A program made the translations under genes and the position numbers. Shown here in pieces: positions 56,105 through 63,977 of a stretch of DNA of 64,000 bases. The DNA lies in assembly GCA_905339235.1 (NCBI GenBank), contig CAJPFG010000006.1, positions 1-64,000 on the forward strand, given 5' to 3'. Position 1 is the stretch's first letter. Each line of letters starts with the position of its first letter. Source of the DNA: Phycisphaerales bacterium (lineage in GTDB: Bacteria; Planctomycetota; Phycisphaerae; Phycisphaerales; UBA1924). Under the pieces are notes generated by a model. The model ran no database searches. It had not been told where the DNA came from and was given only the letters and a program-made list of their open reading frames with translations.

Positions 56105-57227
56105 ACTTCCCCCACCCCCACACCAGCCCCGCCGCTCCCGCCAGCCCCACGCTCCCCGCCACCAGCCACTTCACCACCGTCGGCCACTCCACCCGCTGCA
56201 TCACAATCTGCGCGGCCCACACAATCGGCAAGTGCACGACGTACACCCCGTAGCCGGCGCCCGCCAGCCACTTGCCCACGCCGCCTTCCTCCGGCTTTCC
56301 GCTCACCACCCGCCATCCATTCCCCGCTCCCCCCATCCAACCCAGCACCATCAGCACCGTGAACACCGGCGCTCCCGCCAGCAGCCCCACCCACGCCCAC
56401 TCGCCCGGCGCCACCCACATCCACCACGCGAACACCCCCTGCGCGAGCAGCACCGCCGCCCACCACCACCGCCCCACCACCTCCAGCCCCGCCCGGTATC
56501 GCCACAGCCCCGCCCCCGCCGCGAACACCAGCCCGTTGTACCCGAAGAACCACAGCCGCGGCGTGAAATCGTTGCGAAACTCCGTCACGAACGCCGGATC
56601 CATGGCCACGCACACCGCCAGCCCCGCCGCCGTCGCGCACGCCCCCGCCGCGATCACCCACGCCTCGCCCGCGGCCGTCGCCGCCAGCCGCCGCGCCGGC
56701 ACCGCCCACCGCCACACCGCGAACGCAGCGGCGTACAGCATCAGGTATTCGAGAAACCACAGGTGGGCCGGGCCCATCAGCGCCGTCTTGTCAGCGGTCG
56801 AAAGCCGGTACGACAAGATCTGCTCCGGCTTGATGTAGCCCCGCAGCCACGCCGCCCAGCACCACACCAGATACATCGCCGGCAGCACGAGGAATGCGCT
56901 CACCACCAGCGGCACGCCGATCCGCTTCCACCGCGACTTGAGAAACTCCCCCGGCGAAACCCGCGCACACGATTCCGCGGCGAAGAAGCCCGACAACGCG
57001 AAGAACACCCCGATCACGCCCGTCCTCACATACAGGAACGCCAGGTCGAACAACGCCATGCCCGGGGGGTCGTGCACCGGCCACTGCTCGATCCGCGGCG
57101 GGTTCACCATGTACGACATGCCCGCGTGGGTGAACACAACGGCAACCATCGCGCCGACGCGGAGCGCATCGAAGCCGGGGCGGCGAGAGTGGGCGTCGCG
57201 GAGCATGGGGGATGGTTGGCTCCCCAA
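56082..57227 (-). CDS. Membrane acyltransferase (acyltransferase 3 family)
   Basis: A 381-residue multi-helix protein of the acyltransferase 3 / MdoC group. Conserved segments are FDALRVGAMVAVVFTHAGM (with the key His), GVIGVFFALSGFFAAESC and PAHLWFLEYLMLY (the RxxHLWFL motif shape). Later helices include VGRWWWAAVLLAQGVFAWW and AGAGYGVYVVHLPIVWAAQ. These proteins transfer acyl groups to sugars or peptides outside the membrane. The last seven residues, WQMANSK, and the stop codon are encoded by the heptamer repeat. The start is the Met at 57227 or 57206. Confidence 0.83.
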   Translation of the reverse strand: MGSQPSPMLRDAHSRRPGFDALRVGAMVAVVFTHAGMSYMVNPPRIEQWPVHDPPGMALFDLAFLYVRTGVIGVFFALSGFFAAESCARVSPGEFLKSRWKRIGVPLVVSAFLVLPAMYLVWCWAAWLRGYIKPEQILSYRLSTADKTALMGPAHLWFLEYLMLYAAAFAVWRWAVPARRLAATAAGEAWVIAAGACATAAGLAVCVAMDPAFVTEFRNDFTPRLWFFGYNGLVFAAGAGLWRYRAGLEVVGRWWWAAVLLAQGVFAWWMWVAPGEWAWVGLLAGAPVFTVLMVLGWMGGAGNGWRVVSGKPEEGGVGKWLAGAGYGVYVVHLPIVWAAQIVMQRVEWPTVVKWLVAGSVGLAGAAGLVWGWGKWQMANSK

Positions 57228-57347
57228 TCGCGTCGGTCAGTGGATTCGGCGGCAGACTCGACCGCAACCGACCCCTTGACGAATCCGGCATGAATACCGC
57301 TCGGTCACCACCTCGCATCCACAAATCCGTGTGCCGGAGCCTTCGGC

Positions 57348-57467
57348 ATGTCCACCATCACCATCCGCGACGAAACGACCGCCGGCGCCGAGACCGGCCG
57401 ACTCACCCTCGACTTCCCCACCGAACGCATCCGCGGCGGCGCCTGGGCCGCCTCGAACTCGCCCTGA
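57348..57467 (+). pseudogene. Possible remnant of a small conserved gene
   Basis: An open frame of 39 codons, MSTITIRDETTAGAETGRLT followed by LDFPTERI, then RGGAWAASNSP and stop. The first 28 residues recall a family of bacterial proteins that start MxxTIRDET and continue LDFxTERITVRELIR; here the family likeness stops at ERI. It follows GGAG by 12 nt. It could be a truncated copy or a very short real gene. The recollection of the family is from memory and cannot be checked here. Confidence 0.4.
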
Positions 57468-57481
57468 CCACGCGCCCCCGA

Positions 57482-59242
57482 CTACACCCTGAAAATCGAC
57501 CCCAACTTCTTCCCCAAGAGCGTGCTCGCCGCGAAGATCGTCGTCGTCAGCAGCGCCATCCCCCACACGCCCATCGCGCTGGCGATGTACGGCCCATCCC
57601 CCAGCCGGTCCATGAACGCCAGAATCGCCTTCGTGATCGGGTAGTCCGTGGTCTGCTGCGCCAGGATCAGCGAGTCGCTCACTTCCAGCATCGAGAACGA
57701 GAACACCAGCAACCCTCCCGCGATCAGGTTCGCCATGATCAGCGGCACGATGATCCGCCGCACGGCCGTGAACCGGCTCGCCCCCAGGTTCATCGCGGCC
57801 TCCTCGAGATCGCCGCTGGTCTGCTCCAGCCCCGCCGCGGTCGAACGCACGATGTACGGCAACCGCCGGATCGCGTACGCCACCACCAAAAACGGCAGCG
57901 GGTTCGGATCAGTCGCCAGAATGCTCGCGAACCCCGACAGCGGACCGTCCTTGCCGAACGGCCACCGCAGGCTCATCGCCACAAACCCGAACGCCAGCAC
58001 CAGCCCCGGCACCGCCAGCGGCAGCATGCACAACGCATCCAGCAGCCACCGCAGCCGCAGGTTGGTCCGCACGATCAGGTACGCCACCAGCAGCCCGAAC
58101 AGGATGTCCACCGCCATCGCGACCGCCGACAGTTTCAGACTGTTGCTGATCGCCCGGAACGAATCGCCCGACGTCAGCGCCTGCTGGTAGTGCGAAGTCG
58201 TCAACGCCTCGGGAAGCACCGACTCATACCACTGCCCCGGATGCGTCAGGCTCGTCAGAACCACCCCGATATGCGGAAGCAGCGCGATGGCCGCGACCAG
58301 CGCGAACGCCCCCGCCGCGGCGTACCCCTTCGCGCCCAGCAACTCCGTAACGCCCCCCGCCCGCGACGCCCGCGTCTGCATCGCATACCCGCGCCGGCCG
58401 AACACGAACTTCCCCAGGAGGTACAGCCCGATGGCCGCGCTCAGCACCACCAGCGTCAACGCGTACGGCCGCGACGACCCCTCGACCTCCTTCAGCCCGT
58501 TGAAGATCTGCACGGGCGCCACCTCGTAGTAGTCGAACATCAGCGGCGTGCCCAGTTCCGTGAACGACCAGATGAAGACGATGGTCGCCCCCGCGAACAG
58601 CCCCGGCCGCACCAGCGGCAGCGTGATCCGGAAAAACCGCCTCCAGAACCCCGCCCCCAGGTTCCGCCCGCACTCATCCAGCGCCGGGTCCAGGTTCGCC
58701 AGCGAGGCCGTCGTGTTCAGATAGATGATCGGATACAGCGAGAAGGCCTGGATCACCACCACCCCCGCCGCGGCCGCGGAGCCCAGGATGTCCATCTCCG
58801 TCCCCAGCAACGCATTGAGCGCCCCCGCCCTCCCCAAGATCGCCCGCATCCCGATCGCCCCGACAAACGGCGGCAGGATCAGCGGCACCAGCACCGCCGC
58901 GTTGAAGAGCGACTTGCCCGGAAAGTTGAACTGCGCCGACAACACCGCCAGCGGCAGGGCGATGAGGATGGCCAGCGTCGTCGTGCTCGCGGCGATCTTC
59001 AGCGAGTTGAACAGCGCCCCCACCAGCCGCGGATCCTGAAAAACCAGCACCAGGTGATCGAGCGTAAAACCGGTGCGGGCCGCCGGATCCTCATAAAACC
59101 CCCCGCGAACCGTGAGCAGGATGGGATAGGCCAGAAAGGCGAGCAGCACAAACAGGCACACGCCCATCAGCGCGTACTGAACCGCCACTCGAAACGTGCG
59201 GGAAGAAGTCACGGCGGAGAGTGTACTCGACCAGGCCCTCAC
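57482..59242 (-). CDS. Iron-type ABC transporter permease (two-domain, FbpB-like)
   Basis: A 586-residue permease with about twelve helices in two halves, each with a binding-protein-dependent transport domain. The EAA loops that contact the ATPase are DECGRNLGAGFWRRFFRITL (first half) and LEEAAMNLGASRFTAVRRII (second half). This two-domain plan is typical of iron(III), thiamine and 2-aminoethylphosphonate importers. No ATPase or binding protein lies within 10 kb in this window, so its partners are elsewhere. The gene starts with GTG at 59242, alternatively GTG at 59212. Confidence 0.88.
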   Translation of the reverse strand: MRAWSSTLSAVTSSRTFRVAVQYALMGVCLFVLLAFLAYPILLTVRGGFYEDPAARTGFTLDHLVLVFQDPRLVGALFNSLKIAASTTTLAILIALPLAVLSAQFNFPGKSLFNAAVLVPLILPPFVGAIGMRAILGRAGALNALLGTEMDILGSAAAAGVVVIQAFSLYPIIYLNTTASLANLDPALDECGRNLGAGFWRRFFRITLPLVRPGLFAGATIVFIWSFTELGTPLMFDYYEVAPVQIFNGLKEVEGSSRPYALTLVVLSAAIGLYLLGKFVFGRRGYAMQTRASRAGGVTELLGAKGYAAAGAFALVAAIALLPHIGVVLTSLTHPGQWYESVLPEALTTSHYQQALTSGDSFRAISNSLKLSAVAMAVDILFGLLVAYLIVRTNLRLRWLLDALCMLPLAVPGLVLAFGFVAMSLRWPFGKDGPLSGFASILATDPNPLPFLVVAYAIRRLPYIVRSTAAGLEQTSGDLEEAAMNLGASRFTAVRRIIVPLIMANLIAGGLLVFSFSMLEVSDSLILAQQTTDYPITKAILAFMDRLGDGPYIASAMGVWGMALLTTTIFAASTLLGKKLGSIFRV

Positions 59243-59249
59243 CGAAGAG

Positions 59250-59355
59250 GGTGCCGAGTCTTCGAGGCCTCAAGTCCTCCCCGAAGGGGGAGGTGCCGAG
59301 TCTTCGAGGCCTTTAAGTCCTCCCCGAAGGGGGAGGTGCCGAGTCTTCGAGGCGG
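59250..59355. repeat. Tandem hairpin repeat, 2.5 units of about 42 bp
   Basis: Units at 59250-59291 (42 bp) and 59292-59334 (43 bp) plus a half unit to 59355. Each begins GGTGCCGAGTCTTCGAGGC, and each full unit includes the hairpin CCTCCCC-GAAG-GGGGAGG. It lies between the permease start and the nucleotidyltransferase partner gene, and encodes the last residues of the latter. Confidence 0.85.
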
Positions 59356-59567
59356 AGGGGGTCGGCGCCACCCCGCACCCGCCCCGCCGCATTCGCCGCT
59401 TCGTCCGCCGCCCGCTTCGCCCGAGCCGTCTCGAACATCTCCGCGACCTCGTTCATCTCCTCGATCCGGGCCAACTTTTCGCTGAACGGAAGCGCGGCGA
59501 ACTCTTCCTGCTGCTTCCTGCGAAGCCCCTCAAACGTCGTCAGGCTCCAGTCGATCTCATCAGCCAT
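59313..59567 (-). CDS. Small partner of the AbiEii-like nucleotidyltransferase
   Basis: An 84-residue protein. The N-terminal MADEIDWSLTTFEGLRRKQQ followed by EEFAALPFSEKLARIEEMNE is the typical start of small proteins found next to AbiEii-like nucleotidyltransferases (pattern DWSLTTWEGxRREQL). It is helical and may act as an antitoxin or regulator of the transferase; this is an inference from genomic pairing. The ATG at 59567 overlaps the transferase stop by 8 nt. The final residues (SAPPPSGRT) and the TAA come from the 42-bp repeat. Confidence 0.7.
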   Translation of the reverse strand: MADEIDWSLTTFEGLRRKQQEEFAALPFSEKLARIEEMNEVAEMFETARAKRAADEAANAAGRVRGGADPLRLEDSAPPPSGRT

Positions 59568-60069
59568 TTGAACGCATCCCACGTCGGCGCTCGAGTTCGG
59601 CAATGTCCGCCAAGTCCTGCGGCCGGCCGGCCGTCTTCTTGAGTACCAGCAGCGTTTCCAGCCGCACCACCCGCATCGGGACGCCCGGTCCCACCTCTTC
59701 GACCTTCGCGAGTGTGTACTCGCTCTGGAAGTCGAAAGGTTCGGACACAAACACATCCACCGGCGTCTGGTGATGTTGATCGCTATGGAAGTTGAGGATG
59801 GTCATCCCCTTTTCGGCGATCCAACGGGCCCGCTGTGCGGGGTCCCCAAATGCCTCGGCGGTTACCGGAACCAGGGGTCGATACCCAAGCGTCGCCAGCG
59901 CTTCAAACGCCCGGCGGATCGACTCTGGCTCAAGCCGGATGACCAGATCCAGATCCTGGGTATTCCGGCCATAACCGTGCGCCACCACGGCCAGCCCCCC
60001 GACGACGAGGAACGGCACGGAGGCGTTGTTCAAAGCGCGGGCGATGCTCTCGATGCTCGACTTCTTCAT
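59560..60069 (-). CDS. AbiEii-like nucleotidyltransferase
   Basis: A 169-residue nucleotidyltransferase. The core FLVVGGLAVVAHGYGRNTQD followed by LDLVIRL carries the GG-loop and DxD (DLD) metal ligands of the AbiEii/AbiGii (NTP_transf) group, and RLETLLVLKKTAGRPQDLAD is the family's C-terminal RDxxDL-like element. AbiEii toxins add nucleotides to the acceptor stem of tRNAs in phage-abortive systems. The partner gene overlaps the end. It could be a toxin, or a housekeeping-type minimal transferase. Confidence 0.82.
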   Translation of the reverse strand: MKKSSIESIARALNNASVPFLVVGGLAVVAHGYGRNTQDLDLVIRLEPESIRRAFEALATLGYRPLVPVTAEAFGDPAQRARWIAEKGMTILNFHSDQHHQTPVDVFVSEPFDFQSEYTLAKVEEVGPGVPMRVVRLETLLVLKKTAGRPQDLADIAELERRRGMRSNG

Positions 60070-60107
60070 GGCGATCTACCGGCCAGAGTGTACTCCCCTC
60101 ACCGCCG

Positions 60108-60875
60108 TCATTGACTCATCCTTGCTCTCACCAGCAAGTCGCTCAGCGGCTTAAGCGCCGTCGAATGCTCCGGCAGCGCCGAGCGGTCGCGCTCCTCTTC
60201 CAGCCTCGCCCGCAGCCGCGCGTACTCGCTGGCGTGGAACTCAAGGTCAGCGCCCGTCAGTCGCTCCCTCTCCGCCCCGCCGGCCTTGCGCGCGATCAGT
60301 TCCTCGATGTACGGCAGTCGATACTCCTCGTTCAGCCGTCGCAGGTTTGCTTCAACCACTCCCGCCCGCATGAGATGAATGCCGGTCAGCAGAACCCTGT
60401 AGACATACAGCAGCGGCTTGACGCGCGGCGGGTCTTCCTTGCTGAACAATCGCCACTGAGTCTCCGCGAAACCCAGATAGTGGAACGCGTGGAACTTGGT
60501 GATACACCGGGCCGAGAGAGCCTTGATCTCCGCGTGCTCGGGCGTGGTCAGCACGACCAGCGGCGACAGCAGTTGCTCGAGCACATACCCGTTCTTCTTG
60601 AGCATCAACCGGAAGAACTTGAACGCGTCGTGCGTGACCAGATCGATCTCGACGCGCTCACGCACCCCACCGGCCTCGATCGTGTCCCGGATCGGCTCGA
60701 TCCGCAGCGCCTCCCTCGCCGGCACGATGTGCACGCCGCGGAGGTCGTAGTCGGAGTCTGCGGATGCGAAGCCGTAGAGATGGGCACCGCTGATCGTGGC
60801 GAACAGGAGGGGGTAGGGGTGCTCGGCCGCGAGGCGGCGGCAGAGGTCGTAGTTGAGCGAGGCCGCGCCGCTCAT
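60108..60875 (-). CDS. Nucleotidyltransferase of the YcgL/COG3541 type (second)
   Basis: A 255-residue pol-beta superfamily nucleotidyltransferase. The active-site stretch SGAHLYGFASADSDYDLRGV has Ser/Ala-x-x-Tyr-Gly, then SDxD; the middle DAFKFFRLMLKKNGYVLEQL is conserved in COG3541. The C-terminal part is helical. No target is known for this family; some members occur near phage defence genes. The gene overlaps the preceding one by ATGA and is the last gene of the operon parD-parE-nt1-nt2. Confidence 0.83.
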   Translation of the reverse strand: MSGAASLNYDLCRRLAAEHPYPLLFATISGAHLYGFASADSDYDLRGVHIVPAREALRIEPIRDTIEAGGVRERVEIDLVTHDAFKFFRLMLKKNGYVLEQLLSPLVVLTTPEHAEIKALSARCITKFHAFHYLGFAETQWRLFSKEDPPRVKPLLYVYRVLLTGIHLMRAGVVEANLRRLNEEYRLPYIEELIARKAGGAERERLTGADLEFHASEYARLRARLEEERDRSALPEHSTALKPLSDLLVRARMSQ

Positions 60876-61804
60876 GTGCTCGGGCTCTCCACCATGCTCC
60901 TCCTCGCCCTCACCAGAAACCCGTTCACGCGCTCATAGTCCGGTCGCTCGGGCAACCTTGTCCGCTCGAACGCCCGTTCGAATCGCTCGTGCAGATCAAG
61001 CCGCCATCGATCCGCATCCTCCCATGGCATCACCCCATCCCGCAGCGCCACCAGTGAAGCCCGGTGCTCGTCCTCCACCCGCACCGGCAACTCGCCGGAT
61101 TCCAGAGCACGAATCCCGGCAAGCAGCAGCCGGATCAGGTGCATCGCGTGCTTCCACTTGATCGTCCCCTTCGTCCGCAGATCCTGCTCCAACTTGCGGA
61201 ACTGGCTCATCGCGTACCCATTGAACGTCTGGTACACCAGCCGCGTCAGAAACACGGATCGCATCCCCCGCAACTCCGCGCTCAGGGGCGTCTCAAACTC
61301 GACCAGGGGCGTGTAGAGCGCCTCCAGAACATTGGGGTTCGCCTTGAGCGCAAGGCCGAGGAACTTCTGGAGTTCCCAGTAGCACTCCTCAGTTTCCGTG
61401 CTCTCGATCTGTTCCGGAACTCCAAAGATCGACCAGTGCATGGCCGCCGGGGGTAGGTAGATCCCGCGCCGGTCGATGTCCGACTCGCCGTGGTCCAGCC
61501 CATACGCTCGCGATCCCACGATGCACCGATAGATCACGAAGCGCCGAAGGTCATCACGAGAGAGCGGGTCAACCCCGTACGCCGAGGCGTGATAGTGCTT
61601 CAGGACCTCAATCTCGCGGCGCTTCAGCGAGGCCTCATCCCCGCCCGGAAACCTGACCCGGTACGCGTGTTCCATGTCGGCGGGAGCGCTGACCACGACC
61701 CCGGCCGTCCCCTTGGGATGCGCGGCCCGGCCGTTACCGCCGCGGACATCCACCAGCACGACCACGGCGGTTCCGATGGGAAGGATGGGAGGGGGAGTAG
61801 GCAT
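60872..61804 (-). CDS. Nucleotidyltransferase of the YcgL/COG3541 type (first), with an extra N-terminal barrel
   Basis: A 310-residue protein. Residues about 10-70 form a beta-rich domain (VVVLVDVRGGNGRAAHPKGT, VRFPGGDEASLKRREIEVL) resembling SH3-like modules. The transferase core is IVGSRAYGLDHGESDIDRRG (near 95-115), then LQKFLGLALKANPNVLEALY as in the downstream paralogue. GSRAYG...SDID are the conserved catalytic features. The ATG at 61804 overlaps the ParE stop by one base (TGATG), and the gene overlaps the following one by ATGA, so the four genes are translationally coupled. Confidence 0.83.
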   Translation of the reverse strand: MPTPPPILPIGTAVVVLVDVRGGNGRAAHPKGTAGVVVSAPADMEHAYRVRFPGGDEASLKRREIEVLKHYHASAYGVDPLSRDDLRRFVIYRCIVGSRAYGLDHGESDIDRRGIYLPPAAMHWSIFGVPEQIESTETEECYWELQKFLGLALKANPNVLEALYTPLVEFETPLSAELRGMRSVFLTRLVYQTFNGYAMSQFRKLEQDLRTKGTIKWKHAMHLIRLLLAGIRALESGELPVRVEDEHRASLVALRDGVMPWEDADRWRLDLHERFERAFERTRLPERPDYERVNGFLVRARRSMVESPST

Positions 61805-62103
61805 CAAAGACCGACTCGTCGAACATCTCTCGAAGCATGCAGCACTCGAACGACTTGGATCGGCCGGACATCCGGGTTGTACACGATCAGATACGAAAAG
61901 ACCGGCCAGAACAACACCGGCCTATCCGTCAAGTCTGGTCGGGCATGACCGATCCGCGGGTATTCAGCAAGACGTTCCAGCGCGGCCCAAATCGCTTCCC
62001 CAACGATCCCGGCGCCGCGAGGACTCTCAGACTGCAAGTAGGCTTGAATCCCGTCGAGATCAGCCTGAGCAGCCTCGGTGACGAGAAAGCGACTCTCACT
62101 CAT
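61804..62103 (-). CDS. parE: ParE/RelE-family toxin
   Basis: A 99-residue toxin. The pattern FLVTEAAQADLDGIQAYLQS, then GAIWAALERLAEYPRIGHARPD (as EAIWAALERL...PRIGH), VLFWPVFSYLIVYNPDVRPI and QVVRVLHASRDVRRVGL fits ParE toxins, which poison DNA gyrase, with the conserved RVLHASRD end. The ATG at 62103 overlaps the antitoxin stop by 8 nt. Confidence 0.88.
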   Translation of the reverse strand: MSESRFLVTEAAQADLDGIQAYLQSESPRGAGIVGEAIWAALERLAEYPRIGHARPDLTDRPVLFWPVFSYLIVYNPDVRPIQVVRVLHASRDVRRVGL

Positions 62104-62374
62104 CGGTCGGCCCGGAACCACCTTGTCGCGACTTCCAGCGAGCGATCGCGTCAGAGCCCGGTATCAACTTGCCCTGCCGGGCCTGCTCCCAGCCGTGGTC
62201 GATCTTGGCTCGAATGGTCGCGGCATCATCGCCGCCGATGTCGGTCGAGAGCAGCACCAACGCGGCCCGGATGACATCCTCCGCGGAATGGAACTCCCCG
62301 CCCGCGAGTCTGCGACGCACCAAATCCGCCAAATCCTGCGGCAGAGTGACGTTCAGGGGTCCTTGGCTCACCAT
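62096..62374 (-). CDS. parD: ParD-family antitoxin
   Basis: A 92-residue antitoxin. The N-terminal LNVTLPQDLADLVRRRLAGG followed by EFHSAEDVIRAALVLL is the ribbon-helix-helix domain of ParD. The C-terminal part (KIDHGWEQARQGKLIPGSDA) should bind the toxin. The start ATG (62374) is preceded by no strong ribosome-binding site. It is the first gene of the operon; autoregulation by ParD at the upstream DNA (62375-62537) is likely, but no palindrome was picked out. Confidence 0.87.
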   Translation of the reverse strand: MVSQGPLNVTLPQDLADLVRRRLAGGEFHSAEDVIRAALVLLSTDIGGDDAATIRAKIDHGWEQARQGKLIPGSDAIARWKSRQGGSGPTDE

Positions 62375-62537
62375 GATGCACCTCAAGACTTGTCGTTCAA
62401 GTAAAGGATATGCGCCCGCGGCCATCAGCCCGAGAGTGCTCGCTCGTCGCCGCAACCGACGAGGGGCGTGATGAACAAGACCCCTGACACCAGCCAGGCG
62501 GGACCGCTCACGAACTCGCAGCATGGTGACCCCTGTC

Positions 62538-63779
62538 TCACCCCGGGCTCTTCAACCCCTTCGGCCCCAGCGTCACGATCGTGACCTTCCCCAGGGACCG
62601 TCTCGCCAGGTACGCGTTCAACTGGTCCAGCGTCACCGCGTCGATCTTCGCCGCGATCTCCTCCAGACTCCGCGGCCTGCCCAGCCTTCGCTGGTCCGAC
62701 GCCAGCGCACTCGACCTCGCCCCCGTGGACTCCCCGCTGAACACCAATCCGCTCTTCATCCCCACCCGGGCCCGATTGAACTCCTCGGGCGTCACCCGCC
62801 CCGGAACGGACATGATCCTCTGCAACTCGCCCCACAGCACATCCAGCGAGTCCTGCGCCCGCTCGGGTGTCGTGCCCACGTACGCCGTCACCGCTCCGTA
62901 GTCGCGATCTCCCCGATACCCCGCGTTCACGCTGTAGCACAGCCCCCGCTTCTCGCGCACTTCGGAGAACAACCTCCCCGCCATCCCCCCGGAAAGCACT
63001 CCGACGGTCAGTTTCTCCAGGAGACTGTCGTTGTCCGGCTCGGCCGGGGCGTCGTGCGCGATCAGGATCTGCACCTGGTTGGTGTCATCCTCTTCATGGT
63101 GATACCCGCGGGCGGGCGTTGGCCCCACCGCCGGCTCCGGGTTCGTGCCCGACCACCTGTCCAGCAACGCGTTCAGCCGCGCCTCCAGCCCGTCGATGTC
63201 CACCACGCCCGCCGCCGCAAAGATCGACTCGGCAGGCTTGGCGCACTCACGCCACCCGTTCACCAACTCCTCTCGGCTCAAGGACTTAAGACCTTCCTCC
63301 GTCCCCAGCCCCGATCGGTCCAGCGGCGGGGGCTGATGCTTGGCCCGGATGAGCAACCCCGCCCGCTCGTGCGGCTCGTCGTTCACCGACGCCAGCGCCT
63401 GCAGCGCCAGGTCCCGCGCGGGCTCCACCGCGTCCTCGTCCATCCGCGGCCGCAGCGCCATGTCCACCAGCAGCGGCAGCGCTTCTTCCAGGTGCTCTCC
63501 CAGCAACGTCGCGCCGATCCGGAACGTGAACGCGCCCGACTCGGTCCCCCGGCTCACGCCCAGGCGATCAAACGCGTCCGCCTGCTCGCGCGAGTTCAAC
63601 GCTCCCCCGCCGCGCATGAGCAGTTCGCCCCACATCGTCGCGCGTCCCAGCCGGTCCGCGGGATCGAACGCACCCCCGCACGGCACCAGCCACGTCACCG
63701 CGGCGGAGCGCACGCCGTCCATCCGCTCCACGATGAGCGGCGCGCCGCACTTCAGAGTCCGTGACTTGATCTCGCCCAT
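62538..63779 (-). CDS. M16 (insulinase-like) family protein lacking the zinc motif
   Basis: A 413-residue protein of the pitrilysin/insulinase fold. The second half is typical: REKRGLCYSVNAGYRGDRDY is the conserved RxxxGLxYxV element. In the first half the HxxEH zinc motif (expected near residue 45) is missing; there is PCGGAFDPADRLGRATMWGE. So it should be catalytically dead, like the non-catalytic partner of heterodimeric M16 peptidases. A catalytic partner may lie outside the window. No signal peptide. Confidence 0.86.
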   Translation of the reverse strand: MGEIKSRTLKCGAPLIVERMDGVRSAAVTWLVPCGGAFDPADRLGRATMWGELLMRGGGALNSREQADAFDRLGVSRGTESGAFTFRIGATLLGEHLEEALPLLVDMALRPRMDEDAVEPARDLALQALASVNDEPHERAGLLIRAKHQPPPLDRSGLGTEEGLKSLSREELVNGWRECAKPAESIFAAAGVVDIDGLEARLNALLDRWSGTNPEPAVGPTPARGYHHEEDDTNQVQILIAHDAPAEPDNDSLLEKLTVGVLSGGMAGRLFSEVREKRGLCYSVNAGYRGDRDYGAVTAYVGTTPERAQDSLDVLWGELQRIMSVPGRVTPEEFNRARVGMKSGLVFSGESTGARSSALASDQRRLGRPRSLEEIAAKIDAVTLDQLNAYLARRSLGKVTIVTLGPKGLKSPG

Positions 63780-63890
63780 GTCGCGCCGACTCCATCGTTC
63801 GAAGAAAGTCTACAGCGCCATCGCCCTCCGCGCGCGATCGAACAGAATCTACAAATTTTTTCGTGAACTCATGCACAAGAGGCCCAACTT

Positions 63891-63900
63891 CCGATAATCT
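63891..63900 (+). promoter_or_regulatory. Possible -10 region for the next gene
   Basis: GATAAT (63892-63897) in CCGATAATCT, in an AT-rich stretch of the divergent gap between the M16 gene (63779) and the start at 63978. No clear -35 hexamer at 17 bp. Confidence 0.35.
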
Positions 63901-63977
63901 GTCGTCCACGAGCGCGGCGGGTCGGCGCAGCGTGCGCCACCATGACCGAGGCTCACTCCCTTTCAGGAGATGGTTTC

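Noticed and set aside
59250-59355. CRISPR-like array
   Set aside because: The repeats are adjacent without unique spacers, and no cas genes are present.
57212-59485. Long plus-strand frame opposite the ABC permease
   Set aside because: Arg/Gln/His-rich shadow; permease motifs (EAA loops) are on the minus strand.
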